Part shown: piece after piece, positions 1 to 11,029 of the stretch
Layout: the number at the start of each line of letters is the position of its first letter
How positions within the stretch are numbered: the stretch's first letter is position 1
NCBI RefSeq assembly: GCF_020360975.1
Contig: NW_025408668.1
Location: forward strand, 7,130,001-7,194,000
Length of the DNA stretch: 64,000 nt
Direction of reading: 5' to 3'
Source: Hirsutella rhossiliensis
Taxonomy: Eukaryota; Ascomycota; Sordariomycetes; Hypocreales; Ophiocordycipitaceae
Notes under the pieces: model-generated
Databases searched by the model: none
Seen by the model: only the letters and a program-made list of their open reading frames with translations
Told to the model about the DNA's origin: nothing
Program-made: the position numbers and the translations under genes

Positions 1-1560
1 GAGCCTCTACAGTGCCTGTAAGGTTTGGCCGTTTCTGCGGCCTTCAACTGCGCCAGTACGGATACCTGCGTCCTGCCAGTCGTCATCCTGTCTCTCAAGA
101 GCCCCCTGCGTGAGACGCCGGGTCGGAAGAAGCGGCACGGCTGAGACTTGGATCGGGTGTCTCACGACTACTCTGTACAGTACGGATTGTATCTACGAAA
201 TGCACCCTGATGAATGTTGCATCTCGACATGCATCAAAGCCGTGGGAAAGGGGAACAAACCGTGTCGACTCTTGGCATCTGCCGAGGTGCAACCCCCCAA
301 TCTACTATCCGTCTCGTCAACGGCCATGACACGACTGTTGTTGCCCTGTGTTTCCCCAAAACAGACAGCAATCCCAGAGGGCATGCTCCATATGCTGTCC
401 GTCTCGAGGCCCAGCCGAGCCAACGACGTGTCCGCAGCCGCCCATCGCCGGCGTTCCGTCCTTGGGGGCCGTTGAGCAAGCGACATCCGAGACATGCTAC
501 CCCCCCCGTCCCCCTCCCCCCCAAAGAAAGAAAGAAAGAAAGAAAGAAAGCAAGACAGGGAGGGGAAAAAAGACAAGGAGGAAAAAACCCCTCCCCCTGC
601 TGCGCGTCATCGCCATCCAAGCTCGAGCGGGTCACTAATTACCCGATTGTCGATATACGGGCGTGTGCTGAAGTGACAACTGCAGGGGCTCATGCTACAC
701 AGTATAGTGACGCTGCAGGTCCACGTCAGGCAAACGGAAAGGCGGCAGCCACTCGAGAAGCCACTCGAGAGGTGCAGCCGTATTTTCTCGCGTCCTCCAT
801 GCCTTCTTCCATCGCAGCCATCGCAAGCTTTCGTGTCCCCCAGCTCCCTCCCTACCATGACTGGTGGCTTTTCGGCGTAACAGCCCATCCAAGTATCGCG
901 ACGGTGGCCGGACTGGTCAACCTACTACACCCTCGTTTGCCCGCCGTCGCCTACTGTACGCATCCCGTTCTTCCCTCACCGTCTGCCAGTTGACAGCCAG
1001 GGCACTTCAATCCCATTTACATGCTTTGTCGGAGCAGTCCCGTCTCCGCCGCCTCGACTCCAGCTCCCACCCTCGCAAGACAAGACGTCGACGCGGCTCC
1101 TGGCGGGCGCCATGCCACCGCCCTCGCCAGGCCTCCCCGCGCCGTCTCACTCGTCCTCGGCCTGGGACCAAGCAGCTACTACGACGACCAAAACGCTTCT
1201 TCACCGTCAAGACGACTGGGGCCCGCCCTCCGACAGTTCCCGCGACAATGAGCCCAGTCCCAGCAAGCGACCCAAGGTGAAAACGCCATGGTATATTGCA
1301 AGAAACCTGTTTCACGCGGCTGCTACGTATTCTCAATATTGCATCATCATACATGGTCACCATGGATCGAGCCCATTGTTGCCATCAGCCTCGCCACACC
1401 ATCGACTAGGCCTCGGTCGTGTATCCGGCACATCACCGCCTCGCCCCCATTTTCAAAAAAACACCCTCAACGCCCAGTTCCACAACAACGCCCCGGGAGC
1501 ATCCCATTGTGCCCGAATCAAGAAGCCGCCCACCCATTTCAAACGCTCATGCGACTCCCA
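1..1560. other. Intergenic, no supported gene
   Basis: The stretch left of the CYS-3 gene holds open frames on both strands but none with a recognisable domain. It carries an AAAG microsatellite and poly-C/poly-A tracts. One frame from an ATG at 1112 is Ser/Pro-rich and has an NLS-like basic patch (SKRPKVK) with a possible donor right after it. It could be the first exon of a small gene running toward CYS-3, but no continuation avoids overlapping the bZIP coding sequence, so it is not called. Confidence 0.4.
523..550. repeat. (AAAG)7 microsatellite
   Basis: Seven uninterrupted copies of AAAG follow a C-rich tract, in noncoding sequence 3' of the bZIP gene. Confidence 0.95.
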
Positions 1561-2969
1561 TCACCGGTCCTCTTTGGCGGCCGCAGGGCCCGACGCTTTG
1601 GCAGATGCCGCCTTTCTTTTTTCGCTCGCGTGCTTTGTAAAATCTTTCCAGAGCGCCGTGATGTCGTCGCTGCCCTCGTTCTTCTCTACAAGCAGATTCT
1701 TGAGCCACTTGTTCTCCGTCTCCAGCTGGGACACCTTGGACTCCAGGCCATTGATCTTCTCCGTCATCTCCTTGGCCGACTTCTCGAGGGCTTGCTCTCG
1801 CTGCTTCTTCTTGATCCGGAAGCGGGCGCTGGCGGCCGTGTTGCGCCTCCGCTTGTCCTCCTCGGCGGCCACGCGCGTCGGCTCCTCGTAAGCCACCTCT
1901 TGGCCGGGCCCGGACATGGCATCGGCCTTGCGCTTGTCGGCAGGCCGGGGATCGGTCTGTAAGAACTGCGTCTGCTGTTGGGTGACTTGTGCGGGGGTAT
2001 TGCTTGGCTGCAGGGGCTGAAAGTTCTGGGCACTATCTGCAAATGAGTTGATGGGTGTGGCTGTGTAGGCATTGTTGAAGTCGGGAAAGTTGAAGTCGCC
2101 TATCCAGGGCCGTGGTTAGCGGGGAGAAGCCCATGATTGTAACAGCGCGCCATGTCAAGAGAAGGAAAGCACTAAGAGGGAGAAATCGACAGCAGGGCCT
2201 TCTCAGGCGTGAACAAGGAAACAAGTGCCAATTGCTAGAACCAATGACATCCGGGGGGGGCTGATGCAGGCTGCCTCTCCAGCACAGTCGGGCGCCAAGC
2301 ATCCGAATTGCAGAAAGTCACGGGATATTGCACCATCGCCAACCATTTGTCAGCGACCCCATGCTGGTCACAGCCGCCCCACTTCACACCCACAGATGGA
2401 CATGTGTATGGAAGACTCCCTGGAGAAAACCACGGGTGGTGGACAGGCAGTTGGTGCTGTGGAAGCGGGGGATAGAGAAAGGGTCATCTGATTTGCCGCT
2501 TCTTGCGTATGAAGTGGCCGGCGCAGTTGCGGGACCGCCCGCAGCGAAGTGAATAACAGGCTGGAGTTGATAGACAGGACCGAAGGAAGCGTAATAAATA
2601 CCAGCATGACAAAAGCAACAAGAATCGGGAATAAAGGCAACGAGAAACGAGACGAAAGGAACATTTCGACTAACCTGATATAAAGTCAAGGTTGGGCATA
2701 TCGCTCATGACAGAAGGCGCCGAAGACACGTCCTCAGACGGGCTCGAGTTGGTTTGGGCAGCGGCCTCGACATCGGGCTTGACGGGTTGGGCCTGGAAGT
2801 CCAAGTTTTGGCCCGAGTCAAAGTCGAAGAATTGTGTGTTGGTGAAGAGAGCGAGGTCGTCTTCGATGTTGAAGCCATCGTCGGCTGTCGTGTCCTGGGG
2901 GTTGATGGTGTTGAGGTCCCGCAGGTAGTGCGACACGTTGGCACCGTGCCGGCCGTTGTACGTCGACAT
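1561..2969 (-). CDS. cys-3: bZIP transcription factor CYS-3/MetR (sulphur regulator)
   Basis: Exons 2969..2675 and 2099..1561 (minus strand) join in phase at a Gly codon and give 277 residues. The C-terminal third has a bZIP: basic region at about 181-200 with the RRRNTAASARFRIKKK motif, then a leucine zipper to about 235 containing ETENKWLKNL. This is the signature of Neurospora CYS-3 and Aspergillus MetR, nuclear activators of sulphur-assimilation genes. The N-terminal two thirds are Asp/Gln/Pro-rich with YLRDLNT and two FDF-type acidic patches, as expected for an activation region. The start is the ATG of the MSTYNG segment; an upstream in-frame codon run has no better ATG. The single 575-nt intron is unusually long for this genome. 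The gene diverges from CHL4 over 1.36 kb of promoter. In Neurospora the protein is degraded under sulphur sufficiency through SCON-2; this is family knowledge, not seen here. Confidence 0.9.
2100..2674 (-). other. Long intron of the CYS-3 gene
   Basis: Donor CAG|GTTAGT at 2674 and acceptor ATAG at 2100 are supported by exact frame continuity (G|GC Gly). At 575 nt it is five to ten times longer than other introns here and encodes nothing recognisable on either strand. Confidence 0.8.
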
Positions 2970-4331
2970 GATGGAAGCGCTTGTCGTTGAAGCAAAGTCG
3001 AAGATCAAGAGCGTTTGCTCATAAATGGCGGGGACGAGGGGGAGAGGCGAGGTTCAAGCCGAACCAAAGCTCAATGCGGTCCGCGATAAGACGTGGCGGC
3101 GCGCGGCAGGGGAGCGTGCGGTGGAATTGTTCGTCGACCAGCAGCGAGTTGATGGCGCTGATCCAGACTTGGTTGGTGGGACGAGTCGCGCCAGGCAGGC
3201 GACGCTGGACAGGCGTGGATGAATTGCTTGTGGATGATGCAAGATGGAGATGGAAGCCGTACCGACGAGGGCTGGTGCGTGGGTGGTGCGAGTTTTTTGG
3301 GCCAGCCAGGCCGAATCGGCAAGCCGAGCGAGGGGCAGCCAGCCGCCGCATTCATCGGGCCGGTGATTCCAGGCTGCTTAGCAATCGGCTCAGCGCACCC
3401 ACCCCTCCGCCAGCGCGCGCCCCTCACCACCCACACAGCCAGTGAGCTGCCGATCCGGCCCACAGCGTCGCTATCGCGTCCCGCCCTCCATGTTCACGCA
3501 TTATTGTCTTTAATGCGCGCTTCCGGCGACAACTCGTGGCTGTTCAGATGACACCCTCGACTTTGCTACAAAACCATCGCGACCAACCCAAGCAGAAGTG
3601 GTTCCCAATCTTGTCCCGGCTCGCCCATTCTCGCTCATCACCGGGAAGACAGGCACACATGCATCAAGGTCCGACCGCTGGACAGACCGGTCCGAGGTCC
3701 GACAGTCCTCACTTAGGCGGACTTTGCGGAGAACTTACGTGAGCATGCGGCGACGGCTGCAACAACGGTGGATCTCGCTCGGTCTTGCGCCGGCCTTTTG
3801 AAGCCACATATACCACGGATAACGGCGTCGTGAACAATGCTGGATCTAAACCACTCACCATCGTGACTGTTACCTAGGCCTCATTCTGGTGGCGCTCCAG
3901 CTATGCGGTTGGCCGCCGGGCTTGATGTGCGATGTTGGTTCGCACCCGAACCTATTCAAGTTTGGGGTCGATCTTGTTAGGGGGCCAAATCGCACGTGCT
4001 CCCCGTTTACCCGACAGCAGATCTCCGGCAGCTTTCACATGTTGCGGAAACCGGAGGCGAGCGAGCCCCAACGAGTCACCCGTCGCCGAAAACGGCCGGG
4101 TCTTTGGAACTGTAGGAACCGAGAGCGCGTAAAACAGGAATCACGTGACTGCGCGCCCTTGCACCCTACTAGTCTCTGCTGAGTCAGCGCCACTAGTCGC
4201 GACATCGGCTTCGAAGTTCGGTGTAGTTAGTGGCGACTGAGGGAACGCGTCTCGACAATGAGTGGCAGCTTTAGCCCAGCATCTATCTCGTCGCGCGCAC
4301 CTCCTGCCATCGCTCTTCTCTCGGCGTAGGC
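2970..4331. other. Divergent promoter region, cys-3 / chl4
   Basis: 1.36 kb between the two divergent start codons. No gene is seen. It would contain the 5' UTRs and promoters of both genes. I looked for the CYS-3 palindrome (ATGRYRYCAT) and found no clear copy, so autoregulation is not supported by what I could read. Confidence 0.6.
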
Positions 4332-5849
4332 ATGGCTCGCCTGTCTGTTCCCACAAAGGCCAAACTTCCCTCTTCGCTCCGCGTCGAGTCCTCCAATCCG
4401 GCCGTCATCAAGAGCCTCGGCCGCCTCTCCCGCAGCTCTCTCATCTCTCTTGCCCTCGACTGGCTTGACGAGAGCTCGCTGCCCAATGCGGTGCCGTATC
4501 TTGTACAAAGGCGAAACGACCATGGCGAGCCTGACTCAGATAATGACGACCCCGACGATCTCTACCCGCCGTGCCGCTCCCTCGATGACCTGCGGGCGCT
4601 TTACACCGACATGCAGACCCAAAAGGGCGCAAAACGCGACGTCGTCACCCGCATACTAGAAGGAGACTGGCGTCACGGCTTGACCCTCTATCAGCTCGCC
4701 ATGGTGGACTTCCAGCATCTCGACCACCATCCCACATCTCAAAAATGGACCGCCTATGCCATTCTGCCCTTGAAGCCCCCCTCCAAGGATGCCAACGAGC
4801 AAGGGCTCAAGGCCGATGAGAAGAGCCTGACGATACCACGCTTTCACCCCTCAACCTTTCTCCAAAACTTTCAGCAGCAGCTTCTCCCCGACGTCAAGGC
4901 CCACTACCACTTCTACCGCCCAAAGCACTTCCCCGTCCTGCTGCTGCGCGTCTTCGTCATAGACTCGCCCTACAACACAAACTTGGCGCTGACCGATGCC
5001 GGGCCGGCCGCCAACTTCAGCTCCTCCCGCACTGTGTACCTGGCCTTCCCGGACGGCTCCCCGTCGCTCTACATTACCAAGTCGCAGGCCACCGGTCCCG
5101 TGAGCCTTGGTGAATCCAAGAGCCTTCGTAGCCTCATCGTCAACGGGGTGCCCAAGGCGTTGTCACGACCGCGCGAGCGCTTCACCCTCAAGTCAACGAA
5201 TTTGAGCAGCAAAAACTTGGATGCATTGCTGGACAAGAGGGGCTCGGGCCGTGCTAACGCTGCCGGCGGGGGCTGGAGCATCTACGCTGATGAGAAAGCC
5301 CAAAAGTCACCCCTCGACCCTGTCCTCCCCGGCGCGCCAATTGCCAAAAAATCGTTAAATGCCGATCGTAGTCGAAAGAGACACGGATCATTGGCGACTG
5401 GTCCTCGCGAGGGAAAGCGGGCTAGACTCGTAGCCAAGGCTCGCTTCGGCGATTCTGCAATCGTTACAGATGGAAAGGGTGTCGAGAAGGTTGAAATATT
5501 GGTGCAGGACCCTTTCCCTGCGTCCAATGTGGCAGAGCCCCAAGGACTGGATGACGCCGATGATGAGCAGCAGCCTCAGGATCGGAGGCGAAGCAAGCTC
5601 GACGCTGCGCTTCGCCAGGCTCAGGCCGACGTAGAAGACATCGAGGACGAAGCGGATGCGTCTCGGTGGACGCCTGCAGTTAGGCTTTGCTTTCAAGGGT
5701 CGCACGTCTTCGCGGGCCTACGGCAGCTTGTCGAGGCTGGCATTGTGGATGGCGAACGGATGCCTGGGTGGATGACTGGAGAGGAGGGGGTCACCACCGG
5801 CGCGCTCAGGCATGGCCGTATACGAGGGCACAAAGGTTCAGGGTTATGA
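4332..5849 (+). CDS. chl4: Inner kinetochore protein CHL4/Mis15 (CENP-N family)
   Basis: A single exon of 505 residues. The N-terminus (LGRLSRSSLISLALDWLDE near 30-50, then DDLYPPCRSLDDLRALY and the GDWRHGLTLYQLAMVDFQ block near 110-130) is typical of the CHL4/Mis15 family, fungal counterparts of CENP-N. The extreme C-terminus has the conserved VRLCFQGSHVFAGLRQLVE and DGERMPGWMTGEEGV block. The protein binds the IML3 (CENP-L) subunit and centromeric nucleosomes in the constitutive centromere network. Residues 300-430 are basic and disordered-looking (GSLATGPREGKRARL), likely a nuclear signal. It diverges from cys-3 and converges with the TatD gene, leaving only about 90 nt between the two stop codons, so their 3' UTRs probably overlap. 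Confidence 0.88.
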   Translation: MARLSVPTKAKLPSSLRVESSNPAVIKSLGRLSRSSLISLALDWLDESSLPNAVPYLVQRRNDHGEPDSDNDDPDDLYPPCRSLDDLRALYTDMQTQKGAKRDVVTRILEGDWRHGLTLYQLAMVDFQHLDHHPTSQKWTAYAILPLKPPSKDANEQGLKADEKSLTIPRFHPSTFLQNFQQQLLPDVKAHYHFYRPKHFPVLLLRVFVIDSPYNTNLALTDAGPAANFSSSRTVYLAFPDGSPSLYITKSQATGPVSLGESKSLRSLIVNGVPKALSRPRERFTLKSTNLSSKNLDALLDKRGSGRANAAGGGWSIYADEKAQKSPLDPVLPGAPIAKKSLNADRSRKRHGSLATGPREGKRARLVAKARFGDSAIVTDGKGVEKVEILVQDPFPASNVAEPQGLDDADDEQQPQDRRRSKLDAALRQAQADVEDIEDEADASRWTPAVRLCFQGSHVFAGLRQLVEAGIVDGERMPGWMTGEEGVTTGALRHGRIRGHKGSGL

Positions 5850-5941
5850 GACGTCTATTTCGGTCCTGATATCCAAGCAAGCCAGCTCTATCGATGATAC
5901 CCATGACGCGACGAGTGGAGAAAAGGACGATTCGCGGAAAT

Positions 5942-7239
5942 CTATCCCTTTTCTCCAAGTCCAAATACCTTGATCGAGTTGCCCCATGCCGCCTCACAGA
6001 GCTCTTCAACGCTGACCCCTTTGACGGCTGCCACAATTTTCGCCACGCGCTCGATGGTGCACGGCTCGTTGCGGCCCTTGACCATGGCGCCTTCTTCCCA
6101 CTTCTCCTTCTTGACAACCTTGTATCGTTCGGGCACTTGGGGCTCCTTCTTTTGGCCCTTCTTGGGTTGCTTCTGGGGCTCTTGTTGCTCCCGCGTCAAG
6201 CTGCTGCTTGCGTTGCTTTCTGCCAGTTCCTGGGCGGGCTTGTCGGGTGTCAGATACCTCCATCCCTCGTAGCTGGGTCGCACCTCGCACCAAGGCCCGT
6301 CTGTCTCGAGCATGATGCGGTCGAGGCGGACGGCCTTGACGACGGCGCAGTTCTCCTCTGTCTTGAGGCTGCAGCCGTTGATGCCAATGTAGAGGCCGAG
6401 GTCCATCAGCTCGGCCATCTCCTCCGCAGTCCCCGTGAAGCTGTGCACGACAGCCCCCCTTTCCAGTCTTTCCAACCCGTCGCCAAACGAAGCTTTCAGC
6501 AGGGAGACAAAGTCGGCGTGCGCGGCCCTGCAGTGCAGGAAGAGGGGCAGCTGAGGCGAGAGAGAGGCGGCGACGTCGAGCTGGCACGCAAAGGAGTGCA
6601 GTTGGACAGCCTTGTTGCAATAATGCAGCCGATCATAGTCGAGGCCGAACTCGCCTACGGCTACGAGGTGTTTGTGACTAGACGACGTCGCCTCGGCTAG
6701 CAGGGCGGTGAACTCGGCAATGATGTCAACGGACCTGGCCGGGTCTGGCTTCTGGTGCGCGGGAATCGGCGCCGAAGGATCCGACTCGCAAGGGGGTGTA
6801 TGCTCGTCCTCGGGTCCGGGTGCGTCCGAGGTGAATACCGAGCTGCTGCACGGGTGAATGCCAGCGGTAGCGTAGACAATGCCAGCTAGGAACCATCAGC
6901 GAGGATCCCGGGAAGCCTGGCAGCAGACAGAGTGAGGAGGCACCAACGGTACTCGTCGGCCAGCTTGAGGGCGTCCCGGGCGCTCTTAAAGTCGGAGCCC
7001 GTCACCATGAGCTTGGAGCATCCAACCTCTCGAGCTCGACGGACGACGGCATCGAGGTCGTCGGGGTGTCGCTGGGTGCCACGATGGACACCCCTGAAGA
7101 TGGGATCGGCTAGGTTGATGCCAATCTACTATGACGCTGCGTCAGCGGCACGGGACGTTGCTTCGAGGACCTGCGTGCATACATCGACATATCTGGGCAC
7201 GTACGGCGGCCGCCCGGGCTTGAGTTGAGCAGCAGCCAT
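5942..7239 (-). CDS. TatD-family nuclease, TATDN1 type
   Basis: Exons 7239..7183, 7125..6948 and 6885..5942 (minus strand) give 392 residues; both introns are about 60 nt. The first residues run into DIGINLADPIFRG, which matches TATDN1 proteins, where this replaces the HxH metal motif of bacterial TatD. Then come GIVYATAGIHPC, GEFGLDYDRL (metal Glu), PLFLHCR (His), VVHSFTG (His), LYIGINGCSLK and MLETDGPWCE (catalytic Asp). A Lys/Gln/Pro-rich insert of about 50 residues (SSSLTREQQEPQKQ) lies before the C-terminal helix region with NEPCTIERVAKIV. The family are metal-dependent 3'-5' exo/endonucleases linked to DNA repair and apoptotic DNA degradation. Intron 2 uses a less usual donor (C|GTTGGT), chosen because it alone preserves YPGIVYAT. 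The gene diverges from RNR1. Confidence 0.85.
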
Positions 7240-8113
7240 GGCAGAGGCGGAGGTGGAGGAGAAGCGAGAGACGGCGGCGGGCCCGAGACACGGAAAACGG
7301 CAGCTGAGCCTGCTTAGGAACATGGGGTACATGCACTCCAAAGCCAGCGATGCATAACGAGAGAAGCCGGCCCGGAACCGATTCTAGCTCGCCCGGCATC
7401 GAGGAACTAAGAAAGGGTCGCGTGAAAAGCGCGGATCTGTAGGGTCACGTGGAAGGCTTAATTAACAATTTAGTCGCAGGCGCCCTTGGCACGTGACTGC
7501 GCGCCGGCCTTGAGCAGCAGCTCATCAAAGTGATCAGGGAGAGGGGCGAAGGAGCTGGATTGACAAGGAGGATGGACAATTCGATGACGTGTCTCCCTGT
7601 CTTGTAGTACAGTACAGTCCACTGCGTGTCGTGTCGTCGATGGCTTCAGAGTATCCGAAGCACCGAGCGGTCTCCGAGGGATGGAGCTCAGTAAACGCGT
7701 TGGCTCGGCTGCTGCTTTATTTGTGCCTCAGCATGGGCCTCAATCTCGTCTCGGCACGGGTATCTGCCAACAGATACATGTGTGGTGGCTGGTGTCGACG
7801 AGATAAAGAGGTACATAATCAGGGCGCGGTGGGGAGGGGCCTGGTTTAATGGATTGTTGTCGCGCTAAGTGGTTGGCGTCGCGTACCCCCAAGACGCGCC
7901 GCACTTAAAAACTTGGTCCCGCCATCGACACGCTCCCTCCATCCTCTCGACTCTTCCACCATCCTCACCCGCAACAAGACAAACCTATCCCAGGTTCAAT
8001 CCTTCATCTAATCTGTGGCAGCTGCTTGAGCTTCCTTGCACGCCTGCCGCGACAACTACTCTTCTCTTTCCCTCTCTCCTCATCCTCGCCTCGGCCGCCG
8101 TGCCGTCGCCGTC
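7240..8113. other. Divergent promoter region, TatD nuclease / RNR1
   Basis: 874 nt between two divergent start codons, with no ORF of interest. It contains an ACGCGT (MluI cell-cycle box) and CT-rich leader sequence next to the RNR1 start. Confidence 0.6.
7695..7700. promoter_or_regulatory. MluI cell-cycle box (MCB) upstream of RNR1
   Basis: The palindrome ACGCGT, preceded by AA and followed by TGG, lies 414 nt upstream of the RNR1 start. MBF binds this core at the promoters of DNA-synthesis genes in yeasts; RNR genes are classic targets. Only one perfect copy was found here, so function is inferred. Confidence 0.45.
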
Positions 8114-11029
8114 ATGTTTGTCAGAAAGCGCGGTATGTGTCGTCTGTCTTTGAGGCAGAGAAGCCTTTCAGCTGACTCTTCCCCTGCCAGATGGACGTCA
8201 GGAGCGCGTCCAGTTCGACAAAATCACCGCCCGTGTCTCTCGGCTGTGTTACGGCCTCGACACGGAGCACGTCGACCCTGTTGCCATCACTCAAAAGGTC
8301 ATCTCCGGTGTCTACGGCGGCGTGACGACTGTCCAGCTCGATGATCTCGTGAGTAAAGCCCTTCCCGATGCTGGCGAATCGCCGCTGACCGAGAAACCAC
8401 GCACAGGCTGCTGAGACCGCTGCCTACATGACCGTTACCCACCCCGACTATGCCATCCTGGCGGCCCGCATCGCCGTCTCCAACCTACACAAGCAGACCA
8501 AGAAGCAGTGGTCTTCAGTCATCAGCGACCTGTACCACTACGTCAACCCCAGGAATGACCGGGCATCGCCCATGATCTCGCAAGAGACGTACGACTGCGT
8601 CATGAGGCACAAGGACGACCTGGATTCGGCCATTGTCTATGACCGCGACTTCAACTACCAGTACTTTGGCTTCAAGACCCTGGAGCGTTCCTACCTGCTC
8701 AAGCTCAACGGCAAGATTGTCGAGCGGCCGCAGCACATGATTATGCGCGTTGCCGTCGGCATCTGGGGAGACGACATTGAGCGCGTCGTTGAGACCTACA
8801 ACCTCATGTCGAGCAAGTTTTTCACCCACGCCTCGCCCACCCTCTTCAACGCCGGCACTCCTCAGGCTCAGCTGTCGTCTTGCTTCCTCGTCGACATGAA
8901 GGACGACAGCATCGAGGGCATCTACGACACCCTCAAGACGTGCGCCATGATCTCCAAGATGGCCGGTGGCATCGGCCTCAACGTCCACCGCATCCGCGCC
9001 ACCGGATCCTACATTGCCGGCACCAACGGCACTTCCAACGGCGTGGTTCCCATGCTGCGTGTCTTCAACAACACGGCCCGCTACGTCGACCAGGGCGGAA
9101 ACAAGCGGCCAGGCGCCTTTGCCATCTACCTAGAGCCGTGGCATGCCGATGTCTTTGAGTTCCTCGATTTGCGCAAGAACCACGGCAAAGAGGAGGTTCG
9201 CGCTCGCGACCTGTTCCTCGCGCTGTGGATCCCCGATCTCTTCATGAAGCGCGTGGAGAAGAACGGCGACTGGACCCTCATGTGCCCCAATGAGTGCCCT
9301 GGCCTGGCCGACTGCTATGGCGACGAGTTTGAGGCTCTGTACGAAAAGTACGAGCGCGAGGGCCGTGGCCGCAAGACCATCCGCGCCCAGAAGCTCTGGT
9401 ACTCGATCCTCGAGGCCCAGACAGAGACGGGCAATCCCTTCATGCTCTATAAGGACCACTGCAACCGCAAGAGCAACCAAAAGAACCTCGGCACCATCCG
9501 CAGCTCAAACCTGTGCACCGAGATCATCGAGTACTCGGCCCCTGACGAGGTGGCTGTGTGCAACCTGGCGTCGCTGGCCCTGCCCGCCTTTGTCGACTAC
9601 AGCGAGGGCCGCTACGACTTCAAGAAGCTCCACGAGGTTACTATGGTGGTTGTCCGCAACCTCAACAAGATCATCGACGTCAACCACTACCCCGTGCAGG
9701 AGGCCCGCAACAGCAACATGCGCCACCGCCCCATCGGCGTCGGCGTGCAGGGGCTGGCGGATGCCTTCCTCGCGCTGCGCATGCCGTTTGAATCCCCCGA
9801 GGCTCGCGAGCTGAACAAGCAGGTCTTTGAGACCATCTACCACGCCGCCTTGACTGCCTCGATGGAGCTGGCCAAGGAGCAGGGCCCCTACTCGTCCTTC
9901 AAGGGCTCCCCGGCGTCCGAGGGCATCCTGCAGTTCGACATGTGGAACGTCAAGCCCTCGGACCTCTGGGAGTGGGAGGAACTGAGGGAGCAGGTCATGG
10001 AGCACGGCATCCGCAACAGCCTGCTCGTGGCGCCGATGCCCACGGCCAGCACGTCGCAGATCCTGGGCAACAACGAGTGCTTCGAGCCGTACACGTCCAA
10101 CATTTACCAGCGACGAGTGCTTGCGGGCGAGTTCCAGGTGGTCAACCCCTGGCTGCTCAAGGATCTCGTCGACATGGGCCTGTGGTCGGACGCGATGAAG
10201 AATCGCATCATTTCCGAGAACGGCTCCATCCAGAACATCCCCAACATCCCCGCCGACATCAAGTCGCTCTACAAAACGGTCTGGGAGATTTCGCAGCGGC
10301 AGGTGGTGCAGATGGCGGCCGACCGCGGTGCCTTTATCGACCAGTCTCAGTCGCTCAACATCCACATGAAGGATCCCACCATGGGAAAAATCACCAGCAT
10401 GCACTTTGCCGGCTGGAAGCTGGGCCTCAAGACGGGCATGTACTATCTGCGCACGCAGGCGGCCGCCGCGCCCATCCAGTTCACGGTCGACCAGCAGGCG
10501 CTCAAGGTGGCCGACGCCAACGTCGGCCGGGACAGGCTGCCCAAGAAGCGCACGGCCCCCGCGGGCACGAGCTACATGTCGTCGTCGGCCGTCCCCCGCG
10601 CCACGTACCCGAAGGAGGAGGCGGTCGACTCGGTCGACTCGGTCGGCACCAACGGCATCCCGACTCCCAGCACGACGCCGCCGCCGCCGGCCTCGACGGT
10701 TGACGCCAAACCTCGGCCCATCGCATCGCCCAGCAAGCCGGCGGCCATCAAGGCCGACGCGGAAGAGGGCGACAGCCCCAAGGTTCTGCCGACGGAGCCG
10801 ACGGAGGAGATCAAGGACGAGGAGCTAGCCGAGCCCGGCAGCGGACGTGTCGAGGGCCAGTCGGAAGACAAGGACCAGGACAGCGAGGAGCGCGAGCGAG
10901 ACATTTACTCGGAAGCTGTATTGGCTTGTAAGCAATGACGCCATTGGCGAAACTGAAGGAGGCGCTAATAAGGTTTTCTCAACAGGCAGCATCGAGAACC
11001 CAGAATCGTGCGTCATGTGCAGCGGTTAG
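8114..11029 (+). CDS. rnr1: Ribonucleoside-diphosphate reductase, large subunit (R1)
   Basis: Exons 8114..8132, 8191..8348, 8407..10927 and 10986..11029 give 913 residues. The enzyme reduces NDPs to dNDPs in the cytosol as a complex with the small subunit. [18 protein letters not shown] opens the N-terminal ATP-cone (allosteric activity site, to about residue 90). Catalytic cysteines fall at C218 ([10 protein letters not shown]), C429 (SSNLCTEI) and C444 ([11 protein letters not shown]), essentially the yeast numbering. The C-terminal CVMCSG (C908, C911) is the redox shuttle; it is reached only by splicing the last 58-nt intron, since reading through ends early at VLACKQ. Between about residue 740 and 895 lies a low-complexity Pro/Ser/Thr/Glu tail, longer than in yeast. 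The Neurospora orthologue un-24 is also a heterokaryon-incompatibility gene. An MCB lies upstream. Confidence 0.96.

Noticed and set aside
9505..10404. 299-codon minus frame inside RNR1
   Set aside because: Antisense shadow of a strongly coding exon.
10928..10938. RNR1 ending at the readthrough stop (VLACKQ)
   Set aside because: A proper intron leads to the universal CVMCSG end of class I R1 proteins.
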